A DNA stretch of 33,494 nucleotides from Leptolyngbya sp. (GTDB taxonomy: Bacteria > Cyanobacteriota > Cyanobacteriia > Leptolyngbyales > Leptolyngbyaceae): positions 6,689 through 40,182 of the forward strand of contig QBMH01000016.1 in the NCBI GenBank assembly GCA_003249025.1, written 5' to 3'. Positions 26,387 through 33,494 of this stretch are shown one piece after another. A program made the position numbers and the translations under genes. The stretch's first letter is position 1, and each line of letters begins with the position of its first letter. A model generated the notes under the pieces. It was not told where the DNA came from. It worked only from the letters and a program-made list of their open reading frames with translations, and ran no database searches.

Positions 26387-27355
26387 ATGACTACTCCAAC
26401 ATCACCGTTGGGAGCTAGACGTTTGCGTACGCTTTTCTTTGCAGTGTTTGCAGGCGGTCTAAGCTACCAGGGGTTTGCTGCTTACGCCCAAACCAGTTTA
26501 ATTCCCAATACTGCAACGGCAGGATTTCAAAGTACGCCAGGAGGACCGTTCCGCACAGTTCGCTCCAATACGGTGACGGTTCCTTTGTTGAACGAACGGT
26601 TAGAGATTATTAAGGTTGCCGATCGCGGTGCCGCAGAACCGGGCGACTCGGTGTCCTATCGGCTGTTGGTCAAAAACTCTGGTAGTAGCCCTGTCACAAA
26701 CGTGGCGGTTACCGATACGCTGCCTTTAGGATTTAAATTTTTGAATAATTCTGCGAAAGCAGCAATCAGCACAGCGGGTAGCCCAGAAACGCCTGTTGCG
26801 TTGTCTAGCGTCATAACGAATGGTCAAACGATTACATTTACTTATCCAGTCCTTGCGCCTCAGCAGACTTTAGTGATTGTCTATGCGGCGCTGCTTTCAC
26901 CAGATGCCGTCCGAGGTTCGGGGCAGAATGTGGTGGTTGCTGCTGCTAAAAATGTGGGAGGTGGAGAGGTGCGAAGCAATACGGCTAGCGCTCAACTACG
27001 GATTCGTCCGGGTATTTTGTCGGATTGCGGCACGGTTGTAGGTCGGGTGTTTGTAGACAAAAACTTTGATGGAGAGCAGCAGCCTGGAGAGCCGGGAATC
27101 CCGAATGCGGTCATTTTTATGGATGACGGGAATCGTGTCACGACCGATCCGAATGGCTTGTTTTCTTTGCCGTTTGCGATCGCGGGATACCGCTCAGGCA
27201 CATTAGATTTAACCAGTCTGCCGGGATATACGCTAGCTCCCAACCTCTATCGGATTGAAGCAAACAGCCCCTCCCGACTTGTTAAGTTATCGCCAGGAGG
27301 CATGGTGCGGATGAATTTTGCGGTAACGCCAACCTTTAGGGAGGGACAGCGATAA
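26387..27355 (+). CDS. Secreted DUF11 / SdrD B-like domain protein
   Basis: 322 residues, exported. A basic start (RRLRTLFFAVFAGG) leads to a hydrophobic stretch and a probable signal-peptidase site after AAYAQ (about residue 35). A DUF11 beta-sandwich covers about 70-170 (LEIIKVADRGAAEPGDSVSYRLLVKNSG, VTDTLPLGF). A second sandwich of SdrD B/CNA-B type covers about 212-300 (GTVVGRVFVDKNFDGEQQPGEPGIP, DPNGLFSLP). DxNxDGxQ-like acidic residues there suggest calcium binding, which is inferred. There is no membrane anchor, so it is probably periplasmic or surface-attached through a partner. Its TAA overlaps the ATG of the next gene (TAATG), coupling their translation. Confidence 0.85.
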   Translation: MTTPTSPLGARRLRTLFFAVFAGGLSYQGFAAYAQTSLIPNTATAGFQSTPGGPFRTVRSNTVTVPLLNERLEIIKVADRGAAEPGDSVSYRLLVKNSGSSPVTNVAVTDTLPLGFKFLNNSAKAAISTAGSPETPVALSSVITNGQTITFTYPVLAPQQTLVIVYAALLSPDAVRGSGQNVVVAAAKNVGGGEVRSNTASAQLRIRPGILSDCGTVVGRVFVDKNFDGEQQPGEPGIPNAVIFMDDGNRVTTDPNGLFSLPFAIAGYRSGTLDLTSLPGYTLAPNLYRIEANSPSRLVKLSPGGMVRMNFAVTPTFREGQR

Positions 27356-30300
27356 TGCGAATTTACTCAATTGCTTTATTTGGTCTTAACCTTTTAACAA
27401 CCCTTTTGGGGGCACTCGGCATTGTGGCAGCCCATGCCATTGAGCCAGCAAGCGCGCCTGCGAGTGGTGCCAAGCTGGAAAAAACACAGCCACTCGGATC
27501 GGCTCAAGCTGAGGCAGGAAGTCCTTCGCCAGTCAAAGCCGCCGCCCTTAAGCCGACTCCAGCGGCACTATTAAAATCGGCTGAGGTGAAGCAAACCCAA
27601 GCGCAGGCTCCGGAGAGCAGCCAATCTCCATCGTCGATTCAAATTCTCAGCCCCACCAATTTAGTCAGTGGAGCCAAGTTTACTGACTTGGTGGTGCAGT
27701 ATTCGACTGGAGCGAAGGTTCAAATTACGGTCAACCAGCAACCGCTTGATCCTGCCACACCTACCCAAGCCCAGGAAAATCCGGCAACCAACCAGGTGAC
27801 TCAGGTTTGGTATCGAGTGCCGCTGATATCTGGAGAAAACACCATCACGGCACAAGTCAAGGATGCTGCCCCCGTCAGCATCACCCTGACCGTGAAAGAA
27901 ACCTCCGCCAAGATTGAGTTTCTACCGACGCAGCAATCTAGAATCCCAGCCGATGGGCGATCGGTGCTGCCAATTCAGGGGCGCATTCTGGATGAAGCGG
28001 GGCAACCGATCGCCCAAAATGCTGTCGTCACTCTGACTGCCAGCAGCGGAAAGTTTGTTGGCGCAGATTACGACAAAGATCGTCCTGGCTTTCAGGTATT
28101 AGCGCGAGATGGCAAGTTTCAAGCACGGCTCCAGTCGGGGCTAGAAGCGCAGATGGTACGGATTCGGGCAGCCGTCGATCGCCACGAGCAGGTGACGCGA
28201 TCGGAAACGAAGAAACCCGTTGTCCCCTTCCCCGACCTAAACAAGCCGCCCTATCTACTCGCACCCAATCCAACAGATAAAACCTTAGAAGCTTACACCC
28301 AAGCAGAATTTACGACCAATCTCCGCCCCTTTATTTTGTCGGGTGCGGTCAATCTCCGCTTAGGGCAAGGGGGGCTGGATTACTTCGGCAGTTTTGAAGA
28401 TTATTTGCGTCCGAGCCTACTAGATGGCGGCTATCGGGTTGATTTCAGCACGGCAGCCTTTGCCCAAGGGCGCATTGGAGAGTGGCTGTTTACTGGAGCT
28501 TTCAACAATCAGCGCGCCTTAAACAAAGACTGCTCTGGGGCAACGCGGCTGTTCCGCGACCCACAATTTTGCGATCAAGTCTATCCCGTTTATGGCGATA
28601 GTTCCACCGTTGATTACCTCACGCCATCGATCGATAGTGTCTACTTCAAGCTAGAGCGCACATCGCCCACAATCGGCGCAGGGTCAGACTTTGCCATGTG
28701 GGGCGACTACACCACCTCAGAGTTTGCCAGAGCGTCTCAGTTTTATAGTGCCACCACGCGTCAACTGCATGGATTTAAGCTCAACTACAACTTGGGCGAC
28801 CTGCAATTGACGGGCATGTATGCCAACAACGTCAGCGGATTTCAGCGAGACGCGATCGCCCCCAACGGCACCAGCGGCTACTATTACTTATCGCGTCGCT
28901 TGCTGACGAGAGGCAGCGAAAACATCTTCCTGGAAACCGAAGAATTTAACCGTCCTGGAACCGTAGTCGAGCGCAAACCGCTGTATCGCGGTACGGACTA
29001 CGACATTGACTACGATCGCGGCGCAATTATTTTTCGGCGTGTCGTCAATGCCTTGGAGTTTGACCCTTTCGGTCGCACACTGGTTCGCCGGATCATTGCC
29101 ACCTACCAGTTTGAAGACCTAAAAGATGGCGGCAAACTTTACGCCGGACGTGCCCAATATAACTTGTCACGAGAATTGGGCAGGGAAATTTGGGCAGGGG
29201 TGACCTACCTCCAAGAAAATCAGGGCGACCAGCGATTCCAGCTTTATGGCGGAGATGCGTTGATATCTCTGGGCAAAGATGCCCAACTGACCGGAGAAGT
29301 GGCTCGTTCCGACTTCGACTCGATTTTTCGAGGTGACATCGGCGGCTATGCCTATCGGTTTGAACTGCTGGGCACTCTGACTCCCGGAGTAGTGGGCAAG
29401 GCATTCTATCGCTCGGTTGAATCTGGATTTGTCAACAACGCCTCGGCTAGCTTCACTCCCGGACAAACCCGTTATGGAACCGAGATTGCCGCCAAAGTGA
29501 CCCCAACCACTCAGGCAACGGTGCAGTTTGACCGAGAAGTCAACTTTGGGATTGCGCCTGCAATACGAGGTCTTACTGCCATTACGCGAGCAGGCTTTGG
29601 AGATTTATTTAACCCCACGACTGAGCCAATTCCGGGCAGTCGGGTGGATAACAGCATGAGTACGTTTCGGGCGGGAGTGCTGCAAAAGCTGGGACCGATT
29701 GAGCTAGGGTTAGATTTCGTCCGGCGATCGCGCCAAGATCGGGTTTTTCCGCAGTTGCTCGAAGCCGATACCAACCAGTTTATATCCCGGCTCAACTATC
29801 CCATTTTCAAAACCCTTACCTTCCGGGTTCAAGATGAGCGCAACTTGGGCAGTAGCCCCGACCCGCTGTATCCCAACCGCACCACGGTCGGCTTAGACTG
29901 GGCAGCCGATAAAGATGTCACCGTGCGTCTGGCGCAGCAATTTATCGGCAGTACTGCCCAGCTTAGAGACAACTCCTTTACCAGCCTGGATATTTTGTCG
30001 GACAAGCGCATCTCAGACGACACCACTTTTACCAACCGCTACTCCTTAATCAATGGGATCAATGGTTGGTCGAGTCAGGCGGCAATGGGGATGAGCCATC
30101 GCATTTTGCTTGCCCCTGGCTTACGGGCAAGCCTAGGCTTAGAGAGAATTTCAGGCGATGTGGTTCCCTACGCTGCCGCTGGACAGCAGTTTCTCCAACC
30201 GATCGCGGCAGGACAAAGTGTCTCCTCTTTAGGACTATCCGCCTACACCAGCTATAGCGTTGGGCTAGATTACATCGATAATCCCAACTTCAAAGCCAAC

Positions 30301-31143
30301 GGTCGGTTTGAATATCGCGATGGCGAAGGTCGCAATGACACGATGGTGATTTCGGCAGGAGCCGCCGGAAAGATATCGCCCTCGTTTACGATGCTAGGTC
30401 GCTACCAGCAGGGCAATTTTGCCAACCAGCTACTAACGGATTCTGGCTTGTCGGATACGGTCAACCTGAAGCTGGGCATGGCATATCGCAATCCGAGTGA
30501 TGATAAATTTAACGCTCTACTGCGCTATGAATATCGTCAAAACCCTGCTCTCACGCCTGATACGATTTTGTTTGGTTCAGGGACGGGTTCTAACGTGCAT
30601 CTGGTGGCGCTGGAAACGATTTATGCACCGAACTGGCGCTGGGAGTTCTACGGCAAATTTGCGCTGCGAAGCACTAAGTCTTTCCTGGCGAGAGATTTAC
30701 TAGGCACCAATGCCATCACCCTGGGGCAGTTCCGGGCGGCGTATCGGTTGGGCTATCGGGTGGATGTGGCGGGTGAGGTGCGCTGGATTAGCCAATCGGT
30801 CATCGGTTTTGATGAAGTCGGCTTGGCAGTGGAAGCAGGCTATTACCTTAACCCTAACCTGCGGGTGGCGCTGGGTTATAACTTTGGGCAGGCGAACGAT
30901 CGCGACCTAAGTCGCAACAAAGATGGCGTATATGTCACTCTCAGCCTGAAATTGGATCAACTGCTAAGCGGGTTTGGCGTGACTCTGCCCGGTCGCAAAG
31001 TTGCCCCACCGCAACAGCAAGAATCTGTAGTGAAACCGATCGCAAATCAACCAACTACGGCTCCCCCATTGTCCAGCTTGCCATCAACGAATTCCAATCA
31101 AGCCCCTGTGGCAGCCCAATCTGCTGAGGAGGTGGCGCAATGA
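27355..31143 (+). CDS. Large outer-membrane beta-barrel protein with Ig-like/Big_1 N-terminal domains
   Basis: 1262 residues. A signal peptide (MRIYSIALFGLNLLTTLLGALG) ends near AHA, residue 28. An Ala/Pro/Gln-rich linker runs to about 90, then an Ig-like sandwich (about 95-180) and a Big_1-like sandwich (about 182-275: PADGRSVLPIQGRILDEAGQ). Residues from about 310 to 1210 alternate hydrophobic and polar residues with many aromatic strand ends, as in a large beta-barrel. The motif YRGTDYDIDYDRGAIIF lies near 543-560. A possible disulphide joins two Cys near 392-408. After the last strand (VYVTLSLKLDQLL) comes a 50-residue Pro/Gln/Ser tail. No TonB box or plug domain is recognisable. Its stop overlaps the next start (ATGA). 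Specific function unknown; transporter, adhesin or secretion pore are all possible. Confidence 0.82.
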   Translation: MRIYSIALFGLNLLTTLLGALGIVAAHAIEPASAPASGAKLEKTQPLGSAQAEAGSPSPVKAAALKPTPAALLKSAEVKQTQAQAPESSQSPSSIQILSPTNLVSGAKFTDLVVQYSTGAKVQITVNQQPLDPATPTQAQENPATNQVTQVWYRVPLISGENTITAQVKDAAPVSITLTVKETSAKIEFLPTQQSRIPADGRSVLPIQGRILDEAGQPIAQNAVVTLTASSGKFVGADYDKDRPGFQVLARDGKFQARLQSGLEAQMVRIRAAVDRHEQVTRSETKKPVVPFPDLNKPPYLLAPNPTDKTLEAYTQAEFTTNLRPFILSGAVNLRLGQGGLDYFGSFEDYLRPSLLDGGYRVDFSTAAFAQGRIGEWLFTGAFNNQRALNKDCSGATRLFRDPQFCDQVYPVYGDSSTVDYLTPSIDSVYFKLERTSPTIGAGSDFAMWGDYTTSEFARASQFYSATTRQLHGFKLNYNLGDLQLTGMYANNVSGFQRDAIAPNGTSGYYYLSRRLLTRGSENIFLETEEFNRPGTVVERKPLYRGTDYDIDYDRGAIIFRRVVNALEFDPFGRTLVRRIIATYQFEDLKDGGKLYAGRAQYNLSRELGREIWAGVTYLQENQGDQRFQLYGGDALISLGKDAQLTGEVARSDFDSIFRGDIGGYAYRFELLGTLTPGVVGKAFYRSVESGFVNNASASFTPGQTRYGTEIAAKVTPTTQATVQFDREVNFGIAPAIRGLTAITRAGFGDLFNPTTEPIPGSRVDNSMSTFRAGVLQKLGPIELGLDFVRRSRQDRVFPQLLEADTNQFISRLNYPIFKTLTFRVQDERNLGSSPDPLYPNRTTVGLDWAADKDVTVRLAQQFIGSTAQLRDNSFTSLDILSDKRISDDTTFTNRYSLINGINGWSSQAAMGMSHRILLAPGLRASLGLERISGDVVPYAAAGQQFLQPIAAGQSVSSLGLSAYTSYSVGLDYIDNPNFKANGRFEYRDGEGRNDTMVISAGAAGKISPSFTMLGRYQQGNFANQLLTDSGLSDTVNLKLGMAYRNPSDDKFNALLRYEYRQNPALTPDTILFGSGTGSNVHLVALETIYAPNWRWEFYGKFALRSTKSFLARDLLGTNAITLGQFRAAYRLGYRVDVAGEVRWISQSVIGFDEVGLAVEAGYYLNPNLRVALGYNFGQANDRDLSRNKDGVYVTLSLKLDQLLSGFGVTLPGRKVAPPQQQESVVKPIANQPTTAPPLSSLPSTNSNQAPVAAQSAEEVAQ

Positions 31144-33344
31144 CCATAAGAGGAGTGAATCATTTGCACAGCAGCACGCAGCCGCAAGTATCTCGCTTTG
31201 TAGCGTGGCGCAATTTTCTCAGAGATTGTGCAAACTGTCCTGTCCGACCAGGCATTTATATAGCGGCATCTTTTCTAGCGATCGCGGCAGCAACCCCAGC
31301 CTTCGCACAAGCTGACCGCCAATTCATGCGGGTGATTGTCAACAGTACCAAAGACGGAGTTCAGCCCGATGCCGAACTAACGCTACGAGAAGCAATTTCG
31401 ATTGTGAATGGCACCTTGCCGATGGATAAGCTCAGCGATGCTGAAAAAATGCAGGTTAGCCCTGGCACCGAGCGATCGCGAATTGAGTTCAATCTGATGG
31501 GCGACACCACCATTCGCTTAACCGAAGAGTTGCCGCCGCTTGCCACAGGAATGATGATCGATGGGGGAACCCAACCCGGATACCAGGGCGATCGCTCGGT
31601 GATTACCGAACTGTCACTACCAGCGCCGATCGTGGCGATCGCTCCTGCCGAAGGCGCGTTCATTTTTCGCGGCTTGACCGTGGCAGCCGACGACGTAACC
31701 ATTCGGGGCTTAAGCCTGTATGGGTTCACCTCTAACCATCAAGAACCCGCCATCAACACGCCTAACACACCCACAACGCCACCAGCCGATATTTTTATTG
31801 CCCATCGTCTGCCGCCAGCCGATATTCGCAAACAGCGGATTCCCGCAAACTTCGCCCCCTTTTACCCCGATGATTTGCCGCCTAAAGGCACCCTCATCGA
31901 AAATAACTGGCTGGGCATTCCCCCGTCTGCGGATGGCACTGGGCGTACTACTGGCATTCGTTCTGCCTTTGGAGTCTCGGTCTTCAACGGCACGGGCACG
32001 ATCATTCGGCGTAACTGGATTGCCGATCACGAAGGCAGCGCCATTATTACCTCGGTAAAAGCCACAGAGTTGCAAGTCACCGAAAACGCAATTTTGGCGA
32101 ATGGTGTGGCGGGAATGCCCGACGCAATTCGGCTAGAGGGCAATGTTGACCAGGCACAAATTACGGGCAATGTGATTTGTGGCAACGATGGCAGCGCTGT
32201 GTATTTGTTTAAACCCGATGGCGCGGTGCAAATTCGCGATAATCAAATTGCCTATAATGGTCGTCGTCTGCGGCGGGCTGCCGTTTACCTGATGGGCAAT
32301 AATCACCAGGTCACCAACAACCAGGTGAGTTATCAAGCGGGTCCCGGCGTGGTTGTGGCAGCGGTGCCTCATAGCGAACGGGCAGTGATCACCGGCAATC
32401 GCTTTGTGGGCTTAGAAGGACTGAGCATCGACCTGATTACTCAGCAAAATACCAACGTGTTGGATTATCAGGTAGGGGATGGTTTGAATCCACCGCGCAA
32501 CAATTTCTTTCGCCGCTTGGAAACAGGAAATGCCGCGATCGCCGCTCCCCAGTTCATCACCCGCAACTTTGTCGCCCTCGCCAGTGCCGATGGGCAGGCT
32601 CAGATCTCGCCCGTGCAAATTTATGGCAAAGCTGATCCCGGCTCCGAAATTGAAATTTATCGGGTGACCAGCGCTGGCGGCGAAACGTCCTTAACCGAGC
32701 CGATCGCCAAAGCTGAAACCGACAGCAAAGGTGAATTTACCGCTGCTCTCAGCGGGTTGAAACTGGGTGAACAGATTAGCGCGATCGCCACCGATCCACG
32801 CTACGGCACCTCCGAGCCTGCGGTTCCTGCTCAGATTCAAGCAATCCCCACCACCACAGATTCTCTGCTTGCCACGCCGCCATCCTCAGCGCCAAGATGT
32901 GTCACACTTTCGCCCCCACCGCCGGAACCCCCGCCCGTAGTGCCCACACCAATCGTATTGAAGGTGCCCCGCAACATTCACTTTGCCCTGGATAAAGACT
33001 TTATTAGTCCTGCCAGCGCTAGAGTCCTGGATCGAATTGCCCAAGTATTGCAAGAGAATCCCATGGTACTGGTCAGCATTATTGGACACACCGATCCCCG
33101 CGCCACCGATGCCTACAACCTGGCGTTGGGCGCGCGCCGTGCCCAGAACACCCGCAACTACTTACTCAAAAAAGGGATTGCGGCAGAACGGATCACCATT
33201 CGCTCTGAGGGAGAACGCCAACCCGCAACCCCTGGCAGAAACAAGCTGGATTTTGCCCGCGATCGCCGCGCCGAATTCCTCTACAAAGACGTTCGTGACA
33301 TCGAAATCATCATTCAGGAAGACGACCTGCAAATCGAACGTTGA
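31140..33344 (+). CDS. CSLREA / right-handed beta-helix protein with C-terminal OmpA-like domain
   Basis: 734 residues. An unusually long N-region of about 38 residues precedes a hydrophobic core (IYIAASFLAIAAATPAFA), with cleavage likely after Ala56. A CSLREA-type motif follows (VNSTKDG...LTLREAISIVNG, about 67-91). Residues 110-480 have the repeated short strands of a right-handed beta-helix (ITGNVICGNDGSAVYLF, VTNNQVSYQAGPGVVV). A small Ig-like module lies at about 490-570, then a Pro-rich linker. The OmpA-like domain (about 610-720: HFALDKDFISPASARVLDRIA, GHTDPRATDAYNLALGARRA) should bind peptidoglycan. Its ATG overlaps the stop of the barrel gene. I infer an envelope-anchored, partly surface-exposed partner of the two genes before it. 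Confidence 0.85.
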   Translation: MTIRGVNHLHSSTQPQVSRFVAWRNFLRDCANCPVRPGIYIAASFLAIAAATPAFAQADRQFMRVIVNSTKDGVQPDAELTLREAISIVNGTLPMDKLSDAEKMQVSPGTERSRIEFNLMGDTTIRLTEELPPLATGMMIDGGTQPGYQGDRSVITELSLPAPIVAIAPAEGAFIFRGLTVAADDVTIRGLSLYGFTSNHQEPAINTPNTPTTPPADIFIAHRLPPADIRKQRIPANFAPFYPDDLPPKGTLIENNWLGIPPSADGTGRTTGIRSAFGVSVFNGTGTIIRRNWIADHEGSAIITSVKATELQVTENAILANGVAGMPDAIRLEGNVDQAQITGNVICGNDGSAVYLFKPDGAVQIRDNQIAYNGRRLRRAAVYLMGNNHQVTNNQVSYQAGPGVVVAAVPHSERAVITGNRFVGLEGLSIDLITQQNTNVLDYQVGDGLNPPRNNFFRRLETGNAAIAAPQFITRNFVALASADGQAQISPVQIYGKADPGSEIEIYRVTSAGGETSLTEPIAKAETDSKGEFTAALSGLKLGEQISAIATDPRYGTSEPAVPAQIQAIPTTTDSLLATPPSSAPRCVTLSPPPPEPPPVVPTPIVLKVPRNIHFALDKDFISPASARVLDRIAQVLQENPMVLVSIIGHTDPRATDAYNLALGARRAQNTRNYLLKKGIAAERITIRSEGERQPATPGRNKLDFARDRRAEFLYKDVRDIEIIIQEDDLQIER

Positions 33345-33425
33345 CGTGTGTCTGCTACACCCGCAATATCTGAAATCAACCCGACGACTAACCGCCCCAA
33401 TAATCGCCATGTGTGAGGAGAATGG

Positions 33426-33494
33426 ATGAAACGTCCCTTGAGGATACTGGCAAGCCTAGCCTCCCTTAGCACCCTCCTGGGGGGTTCCCAGCCC
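33426..33494 (+). CDS. Exported protein, 5' end only
   Basis: The window ends after 23 codons: MKRPLRILASLASLSTLLGG, then SQP. A basic start and a hydrophobic core give a signal peptide. GAGGAG at 33415-33420 is an excellent ribosome site. It lies 81 bases after the OmpA-domain gene on the same strand, so it is probably a fourth member of the surface-protein set. The mature protein is outside the window and cannot be named. Confidence 0.7.
   Translation, partial: MKRPLRILASLASLSTLLGGSQP

Noticed and set aside
1-33494. CRISPR array, prophage, toxin-antitoxin pair, restriction system or biosynthetic cluster
   Set aside because: No regularly spaced repeats, phage structural genes, small overlapping TA gene pair, methylase/nuclease motifs or megasynthase domains were seen.

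Overview
The window comes from a cyanobacterial chromosome, probably a filamentous or Leptolyngbya-like lineage. The main evidence is about forty exact copies of the HIP1 palindrome GCGATCGC, thylakoid genes (petL, ndhL), the cyanobacterial tRNA-Leu(UAA) gene with its group I intron, and gene pairs typical of the phylum (rne-rnhB, asd-dapA-rnj, ndhL-DUF3007-trpA). No rRNA, CRISPR array, prophage or complete insertion sequence is visible.

Layout. 1-4050 (+): the 3' end of a radical SAM/DUF2344 gene, a long leader, RNase E with the cyanobacterial C-terminal Arg-rich nonapeptide, and RNase HII. 4058-4639 (-): a DUF1997 protein. 5019-5879 (+): prephenate dehydratase, overlapping tail-to-tail with an alpha/beta hydrolase (5865-6779, -). 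6854-10696 (-): the tig-clpP-clpX proteostasis cluster. 11309-15311 (+): asd, dapA and RNase J. A small cyanobacterial protein (-) with its own terminator follows. After it comes a spacer with two similar GC-rich hairpins. surE (-) and era (+) start on the same CATG. A PAS-type histidine kinase (+) overlaps aroB (-) at their 3' ends. petL (31 codons) and a UPF0104-type membrane protein (+) follow. A 461-residue protein of unknown function (-) sits in AT-rich DNA.

23003-24646 is a gene-poor stretch. It holds a small tandem repeat, a 174-bp MITE-like element with perfect 15-bp inverted termini and a 6-bp target duplication, and the intron-split tRNA-Leu(UAA) gene (-). ndhL, a DUF3007 gene and trpA (+) come next.

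The last 7 kb (26387-33494, +) is the least ordinary part. It is a tightly coupled set of secreted-protein genes: a DUF11/SdrD-B-like protein, a 1262-residue Ig/Big_1-plus-beta-barrel outer-membrane protein, a CSLREA/beta-helix protein ending in an OmpA-like peptidoglycan-binding domain, and the start of a fourth exported protein. Stop and start codons overlap between the first three (TAATG, ATGA). I infer that they build one envelope-spanning surface assembly. This is my best candidate for an undescribed system.

How the genes fit together: RNase E, HII and J cover RNA turnover and processing; Tig, ClpP and ClpX cover folding and proteolysis; asd and dapA lead to lysine and diaminopimelate; pheA, aroB and trpA belong to aromatic amino-acid synthesis; petL and ndhL encode small subunits of thylakoid electron-transfer complexes.
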